Shown: positions 18,433 through 26,039 of the stretch, in pieces
Numbering within the stretch: the first letter of the stretch is position 1
Layout: every line of letters begins with the position of its first letter
Assembly (NCBI GenBank): GCA_024743355.1
Contig: JANSWS010000010.1
Location: 1 to 50,312, forward strand
DNA: 50,312 bases
From: a bacterium
GTDB taxonomy: Bacteria > Planctomycetota > Planctomycetia > Pirellulales > Pirellulaceae
Direction: 5' to 3'
Program-made: the position numbers and the translations under genes
Notes under the pieces: generated by a model
Told to the model about the DNA's origin: nothing
The model's input: the letters and a program-made list of their open reading frames with translations, nothing else
Databases searched by the model: none

Positions 18433-19014
18433 ATGTATGTGTACCAACCCCTCGGAGTATTGATTTGTGTGTTACTTTCCATCCCGGCAAGCGGCAGTGC
18501 CCAGGATCCCCAAGAAGCTCTTTCAAAAGACGATCATGATATGAATACCGAGCAACAAGAATTACTGAAGTCCTTGGTCGGTTCTTGGGAGGGAACTTGC
18601 CGTACTTGGTTTCAACCGGACGAACTGGCTGATGAGTCTCCGGTAAAAGGCAAGTTCACATTCATTCTGGGCGGACGCTTTCTGCGGCATAGCTATGAGG
18701 GACAAATCCAAAAGAAACCTCGCGTGGGCGAAGAAACGATCGCGTTTAATTCGCTGACGGAGGAATTCCAAGTCACGTGGGTGGATGATTTTCACATGAA
18801 CTACGGAATCCTGTGGTCCGAAGGCCCGCCCACAAAAAACGGCTTTACGGTGATAGGCCAATACGCGGTGGGGCAAGACCAGCCGCCATGGAGTTGGAAG
18901 ACGGTTTTCGAATTGGTCGATGAGAATCAACTTACGATCACCGCGTACAACATTCTGCCGGATGGGCGGGAAGCCAAGGCGGTTGAAACCAAGTATGTGC
19001 GCAAAACACCCTGA
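18433..19014 (+). CDS. DUF1579-family exported protein
   Basis: 193 residues. A signal peptide (hydrophobic core about 6-20, cleavage near 'GSAQ') leads into a DUF1579-type domain: '[21 protein letters not shown]' near residue 45, '[14 protein letters not shown]' near 77, and repeated beta strands to the end. The family forms a lipocalin-like barrel of unknown role and is abundant in planctomycetes. A second ATG at 18541, which would remove the signal, begins '[16 protein letters not shown]' and resembles cytoplasmic family members, so an unexported product from that start cannot be excluded. Confidence 0.85.
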   Translation: MYVYQPLGVLICVLLSIPASGSAQDPQEALSKDDHDMNTEQQELLKSLVGSWEGTCRTWFQPDELADESPVKGKFTFILGGRFLRHSYEGQIQKKPRVGEETIAFNSLTEEFQVTWVDDFHMNYGILWSEGPPTKNGFTVIGQYAVGQDQPPWSWKTVFELVDENQLTITAYNILPDGREAKAVETKYVRKTP

Positions 19015-19170
19015 CCTTCCGCTTGCGGGTTGAACCGGCAGATCATCGCATGCGAAGAAATCGGTCAGGCGATGTTCACTCGTTCACCCACCAGCAGCCT
19101 GACCTGATTGCTCAAGCATGGTTGTGGTGAATCGGCTGGCCTCTTAGCTGAGCATTTCAGGCTGCAAGAC

Positions 19171-19875
19171 TTACAGTGGCCATTGCTTTCCCAGGGCCTG
19201 CATCTGCTGTTCCGTAAGCAGCTTGATGCCCGTCTTGGCCAACTTGATCATGGCACTGAGTTCGTCCTCATCAAAGGTCGCCTCTTCGCCTGTGCCTTGG
19301 ATCTCCACGAATCGGCCTTGTCCGGTCATAACCACATTCATGTCCACGGAAGCGGCGAAATCCTGCTCATAATCCAAATCCAACACCGGTTTCCCTTCGA
19401 CAACTCCGACACTGATGGCCGCTACGCTATCTCGCAGCGGGTGTTCAGCCGAAGCTGTTTTCCTAAATTCGGGATAGAGCGCGTCGGCCAGGGCGATGAA
19501 TCCACCGGTAATACTGGCCGTCCGCGTGCCGCCATCAGCCTGGAGCACATCACAATCCACCGTGACCATCCGCTCTCCCAGCTTCTGTAAATCGACGACG
19601 GCCCGCAGACTGCGTCCGATCAGCCTTTGAATCTCGGTCGTCCGCCCGTCGACTTTGCCGTCGCGATCTCTTCGCTTGCGCTGGTGGGTGCTGTGGGGCA
19701 ACATGTTGTATTCGGCGGTTACCCAGCCTTTACCTTTACCGACTAACCATGGTGGCACAGTATCTTCGATGCTGGCAGTGCAAAGCACGATGGTTTCTCC
19801 GCATTGATAGAGCACGCTTCCGGGGCTGCTGCGGGTGTACTTGCGTTTAATCTTTACGGGGCGAATCGTCTTCAT
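19171..19875 (-). CDS. rph: ribonuclease PH
   Basis: A 234-residue phosphate-dependent 3'-5' exoribonuclease that trims tRNA 3' ends. The match to the family is close: '[13 protein letters not shown]', '[17 protein letters not shown]', '[19 protein letters not shown]', '[18 protein letters not shown]' and '[18 protein letters not shown]'. The N-terminus is short. The usual first residues with the MRxDGR motif are absent, and the protein begins at '[13 protein letters not shown]', which aligns with about residue 9 of the Escherichia coli enzyme. Translating upstream in frame gives no related sequence, so this is the real start or a small deletion. The active-site region is intact. Confidence 0.96.
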   Translation of the reverse strand: MKTIRPVKIKRKYTRSSPGSVLYQCGETIVLCTASIEDTVPPWLVGKGKGWVTAEYNMLPHSTHQRKRRDRDGKVDGRTTEIQRLIGRSLRAVVDLQKLGERMVTVDCDVLQADGGTRTASITGGFIALADALYPEFRKTASAEHPLRDSVAAISVGVVEGKPVLDLDYEQDFAASVDMNVVMTGQGRFVEIQGTGEEATFDEDELSAMIKLAKTGIKLLTEQQMQALGKQWPL

Positions 19876-19971
19876 GAATCTATTCAGTTGGGTATGGATG
19901 TAAATCGATGTTCGTATCGTCCAAAATCGTCGATCGCAAACCTTTGAAATGAGGGCAATATGTTAGATTGT

Positions 19972-19984
19972 CCATTCGGAATGG
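19972..19984. promoter_or_regulatory. palindrome between rph and the second SDR gene
   Basis: CCATTC-G-GAATGG is a perfect dyad with a one-base centre, about 90 bp before the SDR start at 20076 and 97 bp from the rph start on the other strand. It is a candidate operator for either gene. Confidence 0.35.
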
Positions 19985-20075
19985 GAAATATCTACAAAAA
20001 CACTGGATAGCGTTGTTGTTTACCGGCGCTTAAGCCCATGATTTCGTCGTATCCATCGACAATAAGGAACCATCG

Positions 20076-20864
20076 ATGACAGCCAACGTTGATTTGCCCG
20101 GCATACAACTTTTTCGATTAGACGGCCAGACAGCAATCGTCACCGGCGGTTCGAAAGGCTTAGGGCTGGCAATGGCGGCTGGCCTGGCTTCGGCGGGTGC
20201 CAATCTCATGCTCATCAGCCGCCACGCGGATGAGGCCGAAGCGGCTGCCCGCAGCGTCGCGGACAAGTATGGCGTCGAAGCCTGTGGAATGGCGACCGAT
20301 GTGGTCGACCTGGCGGCCTGTGAGTCTGCGGTAGCAGCCGCTCAAGAGCGCTGGAAGCGGGTCGACATTTTGATCAACAGTGCGGGAATCAACATTCGCG
20401 GCCCCATTGATGAGCTATCTCCCCAGGATTTTGAGGCCGTCATGAAGATCAATGTCACCGGCAGCTGGAACATGTGCCGAGCCGTGGTACCACTTATGAA
20501 ACAGGCCGGATATGGACGCATCATCAATCTGGCAAGCACCCTGGGTCTGGTCGGGCTTGCCAATCGCACACCCTACGCAACCAGCAAGGGAGCCGTGGTT
20601 CAGTTGACCAGGGCCTTGGGATTGGAGCTCGCACCCCACGGGGTGACATGCAATGCCATCTGCCCCGGCCCTTTCTTGACGGAAATGAACATCCCCATTG
20701 CCGATAGCGAGGAAGCCAAGAAATTCATCGTGGGCGCGGTGGCTCTCGAGCGATGGGGAGAGTTGCACGAGATCCAAGGCGCAGCCTTGTATCTGGCCAG
20801 CCCCGGTGCGAGCTATACCACCGGCAGCATGCTGACCGTTGACGGCGGGTGGACCGCGCGCTAG
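20076..20864 (+). CDS. short-chain dehydrogenase/reductase (gluconate 5-dehydrogenase-like)
   Basis: A 262-residue classical SDR. The cofactor loop is 'VTGGSKGLGLAMA' (22-34), with 'NSAGIN' (101-106), catalytic Ser154 in 'NLASTLG', and Tyr167/Lys171 in 'YATSK'. 'NAICPGPFLTEMN' follows, and 'LTVDGGWTAR' closes the chain. The 'GxxxxTYTTGSxxxVDGG'-type end is shared with gluconate 5-dehydrogenase and 3-oxoacyl-ACP reductase types. The overall pattern fits sugar-acid or polyol oxidation slightly better, which would agree with the GntP permease elsewhere in the window. It converges on the NhaR-like regulator gene with 29 bp between the stops. Confidence 0.92.
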   Translation: MTANVDLPGIQLFRLDGQTAIVTGGSKGLGLAMAAGLASAGANLMLISRHADEAEAAARSVADKYGVEACGMATDVVDLAACESAVAAAQERWKRVDILINSAGINIRGPIDELSPQDFEAVMKINVTGSWNMCRAVVPLMKQAGYGRIINLASTLGLVGLANRTPYATSKGAVVQLTRALGLELAPHGVTCNAICPGPFLTEMNIPIADSEEAKKFIVGAVALERWGELHEIQGAALYLASPGASYTTGSMLTVDGGWTAR

Positions 20865-20893
20865 AGCCTCCATGAAGTGGAAGCGATGCCTGA

Positions 20894-21793
20894 CTAGAAT
20901 TTCGATAGACGCTGCGATTTTTCTCTGATTGCGAGAACCGCTGGGTGCTTGATCTTCCGCTCCACGGAAATAGCGTAGTATCTCTCCACCACACCTACCG
21001 CTGCACCCACCCGCTCGACTTCGTACATCGACTTGACTTCACGTTCGATACGAGCGGGAATGGCAAAAAAGCCAAGTCCGTTCCGGCCGGCAATCTTGAG
21101 CATCGCACTGTCCGCGAATTCCGCTTGAATCCATGGGGTAATCCCATGGTCACTGAACCACTGCTCAAGCGAACGTCGCAGAACGCTGTTTTCCGTGGGC
21201 AGCAGAAAGGGTGCACCCTGCAGAGATTGAGGAAATGGCTTGCGAAGCGATTTCGTAAGCTCGGGACTACCCACGATAATAACCTCCGATTCTCCCAGCA
21301 GATGCGAGTAGGCTCGCAGCTTATACAGAGGATCCAGCGCGGTATCGGAGAGCACGACGTCCAGCTTGTGCACCGCCAAGTCGGCAACCAGCTGCGACAT
21401 CTCGCCTTCATGACAAATCACCCTGAGGGGTTCGGGACTTTCGAAGGCAGCCTGTAACATTTGAAACGCGACCAGCTTGGGCATCACGTCACGCACACCA
21501 ACCCTGAAGATACGCGACCTGCCCAGGGGCTGACCACGGACCATCTCCAACAGTTCTCTGCCTTTGGAGAAGATTTCACCGGCGTATTCAGCGACCTGCT
21601 CTCCGGTCTCGGTTAGCTCCACACCACGACCGCTCTTGCGGAGCAACTGAACTCCCAGCGATCGCTCCAACTGTTTGACTTGCGCACTCACACTGGCGGA
21701 GGTCACGTGCAAGGCCTGACTCGCCCCCTGAACACTCCCTTCACGAGCAATCATCCAGAAGTAAAGCAAATGCTGATAGTTGATCGTATCCAT
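20894..21793 (-). CDS. LysR-family transcriptional regulator, NhaR-like
   Basis: 299 residues. The N-terminal winged helix-turn-helix begins 'INYQHLLYFWMIAREGSVQGASQALHV', the opening characteristic of NhaR (Escherichia coli: INYNHLYYFW), followed by 'VSAQVKQLERSLGVQLLRKSGRGVELTETG'. The C-terminal effector domain shows 'HKLDVVLSD' and 'FFAIPARIE' and ends with 'IKHPAVLAI', again as in NhaR. NhaR activates the sodium/proton antiporter gene nhaA in response to sodium, but no antiporter gene is in this window, so the target is unknown. The initiator ATG is followed by the conserved segment without gap. Confidence 0.9.
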   Translation of the reverse strand: MDTINYQHLLYFWMIAREGSVQGASQALHVTSASVSAQVKQLERSLGVQLLRKSGRGVELTETGEQVAEYAGEIFSKGRELLEMVRGQPLGRSRIFRVGVRDVMPKLVAFQMLQAAFESPEPLRVICHEGEMSQLVADLAVHKLDVVLSDTALDPLYKLRAYSHLLGESEVIIVGSPELTKSLRKPFPQSLQGAPFLLPTENSVLRRSLEQWFSDHGITPWIQAEFADSAMLKIAGRNGLGFFAIPARIEREVKSMYEVERVGAAVGVVERYYAISVERKIKHPAVLAIREKSQRLSKF

Positions 21794-21821
21794 ACCACAA
21801 ACACTTAGGAAAAAACTTACT

Positions 21822-21850
21822 ATTAACGATTAATTTTTAGCATAAGCTAA
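21822..21850. promoter_or_regulatory. tandem dyads in front of the NhaR-like gene
   Basis: ATTAA-cga-TTAAT (21822-21834) is followed directly by TTAGC-ataa-GCTAA (21837-21850). They lie 29-57 bp upstream of the regulator ATG. T-rich dyads of this size fit LysR-type boxes, so autoregulation or control of the divergent HPF-like gene is inferred. Confidence 0.45.
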
Positions 21851-21934
21851 CCGCCGAACTGCCGTATAGTTGATTAGGAAGGCGAGCTTTCGACTTCTGA
21901 ATGGCACCACAGTCTCTAAATCGGATACTCGAAA

Positions 21935-22336
21935 ATGCAACTATCGGTTCGCTTGAGCGGCATTAAAAATTCACACTTTCGGCGAGACAACTGCACCACC
22001 ATACTCCGCGACGCTTTACAGCGATTCGGTAGACGGTTGCGGCAGGTCAACCTTTACCTGGAAGATGTCAACGGTCCCAGGGGCGGAATCGATAAGCAAT
22101 GTCGATGCGTCCTGCATCTCAATCGCGGTGCTCCGATCGTGATTCGGGACACCGATGGCAATCTGAACAAATTGATGCACCGTGTAGCCAGTCGGGCGAG
22201 TCACGCTCTGAGCAGGGAGTTAGATCGTTGTCAAAAGCGACTCAATGGCCGCCACAACCGCCGCGGTGTGAGGCAAGATCCCTCCTCGGAAATGTCGGAC
22301 AATTCTGCATTGAACTCACCCGCCAACGCGAATTAG
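21935..22336 (+). CDS. HPF/RaiA-like ribosome-associated protein
   Basis: 133 residues resembling the ribosome hibernation factor fold. It opens with a short beta strand 'QLSVRLSGI', then a helix 'TTILRDALQRFGRRL', then 'QVNLYLEDVNGPRGGIDKQCRCVLHL' with the conserved charged strand pattern, and a second helix 'LNKLMHRVASRASHALSRELDR'. This is the S30AE order beta-alpha-beta-beta-beta-alpha. It has only a ~30-residue polar tail in place of the dimerisation domain of long HPF. Binding to the small ribosomal subunit is inferred by family. A zinc-ribbon protein follows 78 bp downstream on the same strand. Confidence 0.75.
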   Translation: MQLSVRLSGIKNSHFRRDNCTTILRDALQRFGRRLRQVNLYLEDVNGPRGGIDKQCRCVLHLNRGAPIVIRDTDGNLNKLMHRVASRASHALSRELDRCQKRLNGRHNRRGVRQDPSSEMSDNSALNSPANAN

Positions 22337-22414
22337 CGCGGCCTGTTCAGCAGTGTGACATCCAGAAATGCCGTCCTTCAGCTCGTTTACTCCGTTTCTT
22401 ATTGGAATCGCTCG

Positions 22415-22687
22415 ATGGATTGCCCAATTTGCAAAAGAACACTTCAATTGGCAGATCGTCAGGGAGTGGAGATTGACTACTGCCCCCAATGCCGTGGAAT
22501 CTGGCTTGATCGGGGTGAGTTGGACAAGCTGATGGAGTTGGCAGCGGAATCATCTGCCCGGCGGATAGAGTCCTCTCGCACGCCGTTGAGACAACCGAAC
22601 GATCACCATCAGCAAGTGGAACATCGAACATCTAAAGGTTATAAGAAGCGAGAATCCTGGCTTAGCCAAATCTTGGATTTCGATTGA
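22415..22687 (+). CDS. TFIIB-type zinc-ribbon protein
   Basis: 90 residues. A zf-TFIIB zinc ribbon occupies residues 1-45: Cys3-x2-Cys6 in 'MDCPICKR' and Cys23-x2-Cys26 in 'YCPQCRGIWLDRGELDKL', the signature of this small bacterial family. The tail is polar and basic and ends 'SWLSQILDFD'. I take ATG 22415, since the longer frame from 22355 adds residues unlike the family. The function is unknown. Members may bind nucleic acid or act as small adaptors. It sits behind the HPF-like gene, so the two may be translated from one message. Confidence 0.85.
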   Translation: MDCPICKRTLQLADRQGVEIDYCPQCRGIWLDRGELDKLMELAAESSARRIESSRTPLRQPNDHHQQVEHRTSKGYKKRESWLSQILDFD

Positions 22688-22697
22688 GAATCTAGTC

Positions 22698-22730
22698 GGA
22701 AACCATCAGCCGCATTAGCGTTAGCCCAAG
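22698..22730. repeat. REP-like repeat, copy 1
   Basis: ATCAGCCG (22705-22712), a 5-base spacer, then GCGTTAGCC (22718-22726). Read on the minus strand this is GGCTAACGC-N5-CGGCTGAT, the same core as the copies near 36 kb. It lies between the 3' ends of convergent genes, the usual place of REP elements. Confidence 0.7.
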
Positions 22731-22794
22731 GGCACCTACTTTGACACAGGAAGTGTGGCCAATGGTAGCCGTGCCGCGTGAGCCACCCGGCACT

Positions 22795-23658
22795 TCACAG
22801 CAAATTTGTGGCTGCGGCCGTACGGCTTGCATAGCTCCGTCTTGGGCGTCTGGTGAATGCCATGACCATTGCCAAGCCGACGGCCAGCATGCCGCTTGGT
22901 TCTGGAACTGCGATGGCATTTCCGGACAGGATGCGGAAATTGCTGAACACTGCATCGGCGGTACCACCGCCTTGCCATGCGGGCAAACCATTCTGGCTTT
23001 CACTTCTCAAAAAGAACGAAGCCAGAAGATCTTCGCCTTGCCATTGGTTTTGGATCGCCGCAAACACTCCCGACGTCTGCGGAGCATTGGCGTTGGTAAT
23101 CCCCGATGCGCCTACTTGAACATTGCCGCTGGAGGCCTGGTAGCTCACAAACAAGGTCCCTTGTGTGGTGGCTGCCGTCAAAGGTAGAAGCGGCAGCAAT
23201 TGCTCGTTATCGTTAACGCGAGCAGCTCCACCAAAGAACAGATAGGGTGAGCCATTCAGCGTGGCTAAAGCGACGCCGGCCGAGTTCTGGCCAGTGCCAT
23301 CTTCGCCAATGCCGAAGCCAATTCCCAACAGACCGACGGGGTTGTTGCTGAAGCTGAAACTGTAATCTATGGCCAGTGAGAAATCCGATTGCGGATCAAA
23401 CTTGAAGCCTCGGGAAGATTGCGCCACAGTTGGACCATCGACACTCTGAAAGCCGATATCCACGCCGGCTGGGATCGCAGCATCAGCCGCGCTTAGAGTC
23501 GCCATACTGGTCGATGCGGCACTGCTGAAGTTGCCGTTGGGAGGATCGGCCACGGGACTCCACTGCGTAAAATCTGAGAAGTTGAAATCCGCTTTGACGC
23601 CGCCTAATGAGAAACCCAATGCCGTCAAAGTAAAGATAAGCAGCCTCGCACTACGCAT
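22795..23658 (-). CDS. PEP-CTERM sorting domain protein
   Basis: About 287 residues. A signal peptide at the N-terminus ('MRSARLLIFTLTALGFSLGG') leads into a beta-rich, Gly/Ser/Asn-rich body without recognisable enzyme motifs. The C-terminus carries the PEP-CTERM signature: 'VPEPS', a hydrophobic helix 'GMLAVGLAMVMAFT' and a basic 'RRPRR', then 13 extra residues. Such proteins are handled by an exosortase and released or anchored at the surface. The longer frame begins at 23700, but ATG 23658 gives a proper signal peptide. It may be an extracellular matrix or carbohydrate-associated protein, but the sequence does not say. Confidence 0.85.
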   Translation of the reverse strand: MRSARLLIFTLTALGFSLGGVKADFNFSDFTQWSPVADPPNGNFSSAASTSMATLSAADAAIPAGVDIGFQSVDGPTVAQSSRGFKFDPQSDFSLAIDYSFSFSNNPVGLLGIGFGIGEDGTGQNSAGVALATLNGSPYLFFGGAARVNDNEQLLPLLPLTAATTQGTLFVSYQASSGNVQVGASGITNANAPQTSGVFAAIQNQWQGEDLLASFFLRSESQNGLPAWQGGGTADAVFSNFRILSGNAIAVPEPSGMLAVGLAMVMAFTRRPRRSYASRTAAATNLL

Positions 23659-23970
23659 ATTCGACTCACTAGATTGAAAACCTGTATTTGCAGAATGCAC
23701 TCCAGTCTAATTCGATTTCTGAGGAAGTCCGCCAATTCTTGACGGTTTGATACTCAAGGCGGATCGTCCATGCCCTTCCACCTGCAAGGCGGATTTTGCT
23801 AGCACTACCTCGCTAGTTTGGTCGGATAAGCAGTCTTTACTTGCTTCCGCAGAGCTTCTAAGAAGCTATTTGGGACGAGCCTGGCCGATGCCGTTGCGTA
23901 CCAGATTTTGTTGGTTGAGGTAGCTGACACAGCCTCGCTGTCTAAATCTCAGCCACAAGGGAGTGTTTCG
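23659..23970. other. divergent intergenic region
   Basis: 312 bp between the PEP-CTERM gene and the ion-channel gene. It holds a direct repeat CAAGGCGGAT (about 23755 and 23784) and a perfect dyad AGCTTCT-A-AGAAGCT at 23853-23867, about 105 bp before the channel start. No RNA gene is apparent. Confidence 0.45.
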
Positions 23971-24555
23971 ATGTTTGGGTGCATTTTGGTGGGTTCATTG
24001 CTGAGTGTGCTCACGGTAGGTATCCACGCTCTGGGAACAGCCTGGTGGATCGGCTGCCTCAAGAGAACCCGTGTTCCGCATGGTCTCAGGGCTCGAAAGA
24101 TCCTGCCAATCCGGCTGCTGTGTACCACAGCTCTGCTGTTGCTACTGCTGCACATCACGGAAGTCATTCCTTGGTCTCTGAGTTATATGCTGCTACCCGG
24201 TAACGATGGCTTAGCCAGCTTCGAGCAGGCCTGCTACTTTGCGACCGTCACCTTTTCTGCCCTGGGCTACGGCGACATTGTGATTCAGGGTCCCTGGCGG
24301 ATGCTCAGCGCGATCCAGGCGATGACGGGTCTGCTCGTATTCGGCTGGAGCACCGCTTTGCTGTTCGCCGTGGTGGAAAGAATCTGGGGAGACCGCGGCC
24401 AAGCTCAGCCAGAGCCCCAGCCACAGCTGGCGGATGCCGTCCGTCAGCGGCCGCGCGTCGTGCGTTCACGGCAATTGGCAGCTGCCCAGGGAGTTACTAC
24501 GCCGCATCGAGCTCATGTTCCTGCCGCAATCCTCACCAAACGCGAGGCCGCCTAA
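23971..24555 (+). CDS. two-helix ion channel protein (potassium channel family)
   Basis: 194 residues with the 2TM-pore layout of Ion_trans_2 channels plus an extra N-terminal helix. Helices lie at about 5-28 and 48-70. A pore loop reads 'ACYFATVTFSALGYGDI' (88-103), and the last helix is at about 112-137, then a polar C-terminus. The filter reads ALGYGD where the potassium consensus is TVGYGD, so Leu replaces Val and Ala replaces Thr. Conduction of potassium is likely, but selectivity is uncertain. ATG 23971 is preceded by AAGGGAG at good spacing, which favours it over TTG 23908. CorA follows 70 bp downstream. Confidence 0.82.
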   Translation: MFGCILVGSLLSVLTVGIHALGTAWWIGCLKRTRVPHGLRARKILPIRLLCTTALLLLLLHITEVIPWSLSYMLLPGNDGLASFEQACYFATVTFSALGYGDIVIQGPWRMLSAIQAMTGLLVFGWSTALLFAVVERIWGDRGQAQPEPQPQLADAVRQRPRVVRSRQLAAAQGVTTPHRAHVPAAILTKREAA

Positions 24556-24625
24556 TCCTCAGCTCGTCCAAACGGGCCAAACGTTTGAGTCTTGTCACCG
24601 TTGCCCCAGCTCCGCCGGTCAAATT

Positions 24626-25876
24626 ATGTTCAAAAAACGCAACCCGCAGATTGGTGCTCCGCCCGGTACGCTTGTCTTTCGCAGCCAAGCTGTCCCCGCT
24701 CGAGTTCAGATAGTCCGATACTCGAGCCAGCATTTGGACATGATCCCTCAGGCCACGCTCGACGACATCTTTGCTCCGGAAAATGCGAACGAACTGCTAT
24801 GGATAGACGTAGCGGGCATCGACGATCCAGAGGTTCTGCGGGCAGGTGGCAAGCGCTTTGGACTATCGGATCTGATGATGGAAAACATCGTCAACGTTCC
24901 TCAACGCCCAAAGGCTGACATTGTAGATGACAAACTGCTGTTCATCGCTCATGTGCTTAAGCTTGCACCCGATGGTTCCTTGGACATTGATCAGCTGAGT
25001 CTGGTGCTTGGAAAAAACTACGTCATCACAGTCCACAGCCAGCCGAGTGACTTTCTCGATCCGATTCGCCAGCGTTTGCAAGCACCGACGTCGCGGATGC
25101 GAACGCGTGGCCCCGACTATTTGGCGTACTCGGTAATCGACTCGATTGTGGATGGCTATTACCCGGTTCTGGAATCGCTTGGAGAGCGTTTGGAGCGACT
25201 CGAGGACGAGGCCTTGGAGAATCCTCAAGCTCAAGTCCTGAAGTCCATTCATCGCCTGCGCTCGCAGTTGATCCAGGTTCGACGCAGCAGTTGGCCCATG
25301 CGTGAAGCGCTGGACGTCATGTTGCGATCAGACATGCCCGGGATTCACGAAGACACCAAGACATTTCTGCGGGATGCGCACAGCCACTGTGCCCAAACCG
25401 TGGACGTCGTCGAAATGTACCGCGAGTCGGCTGGAGCCCTGGTCAGTACCTATATGTCGTCGGTGGCCCATGGTAGCAATGAAATCATGAAGGTGCTGAC
25501 GATGGTCTCGAGCATTTTTGTTCCCATGACATTCATCGCCGGCATCTACGGCATGAACTTTGAAAACATGCCGGAACTGTCGCACCCCTGGTCTTATCCG
25601 GTCGCATTGTCGGCCATGGCTATTTGTGCGGCAGCCATGCTTTTGTACTTCCTGCGTCGCGGCTGGTTTGGCCCGATCAGCTTATCGGCGGGCTCCACCG
25701 AAGAGTACCTGGAAATGCGCACCGAGCGTGCATCGACACACACCCGAACACTGGAGAAGCTTCCCAAGTCTGACAGGGAAGCAGGTGTGGTGCCGTCAGT
25801 TCTGTCCATGCATCGCGATTCGACACAGGACTCTGAGACTGTGCCGACGCGCCCCCGGCGGAGCAAGGCCGCCTAG
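24626..25876 (+). CDS. corA: CorA-family magnesium/cobalt transporter
   Basis: 416 residues. A large cytoplasmic N-terminal domain is followed by a long helix and two C-terminal membrane helices (about 290-310 and 325-345). The signature is 'FIAGIYGMNFENMPEL', with the GMN motif near residue 310 at the pore entrance, as in CorA, which forms pentamers and takes up Mg2+ or Co2+. Upstream cytoplasmic motifs 'LWIDVAGIDDPEVL' and 'YLAYSVIDSIVDGYYPVLE' agree. A ~70-residue polar tail after the second helix is extra. I use ATG 24626, and the longer frame from 24434 overlaps the channel gene. It is probably co-transcribed with the channel. Confidence 0.93.
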   Translation: MFKKRNPQIGAPPGTLVFRSQAVPARVQIVRYSSQHLDMIPQATLDDIFAPENANELLWIDVAGIDDPEVLRAGGKRFGLSDLMMENIVNVPQRPKADIVDDKLLFIAHVLKLAPDGSLDIDQLSLVLGKNYVITVHSQPSDFLDPIRQRLQAPTSRMRTRGPDYLAYSVIDSIVDGYYPVLESLGERLERLEDEALENPQAQVLKSIHRLRSQLIQVRRSSWPMREALDVMLRSDMPGIHEDTKTFLRDAHSHCAQTVDVVEMYRESAGALVSTYMSSVAHGSNEIMKVLTMVSSIFVPMTFIAGIYGMNFENMPELSHPWSYPVALSAMAICAAAMLLYFLRRGWFGPISLSAGSTEEYLEMRTERASTHTRTLEKLPKSDREAGVVPSVLSMHRDSTQDSETVPTRPRRSKAA

Positions 25877-26039
25877 CTCGAGTAATTCCCGCAGGCCGTC
25901 CACGGCCAGTTGCTCCCCATTTCACGCCTGTCTGTTTGCAACTGCACTTGTGAGCGGTGTGGTAATTGTTGTATTTCCGAGGCGATGGAATACAGCATTA
26001 GTGGCGGTTTCCCCGTGGCCGTTATGAATCGAGGGCCTG

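Noticed and set aside
24434-24625. A longer N-terminus for CorA
   Set aside because: The added 64 residues overlap the end of the channel gene in another frame and look like translated non-coding sequence. ATG 24626 begins a normal CorA N-terminus.
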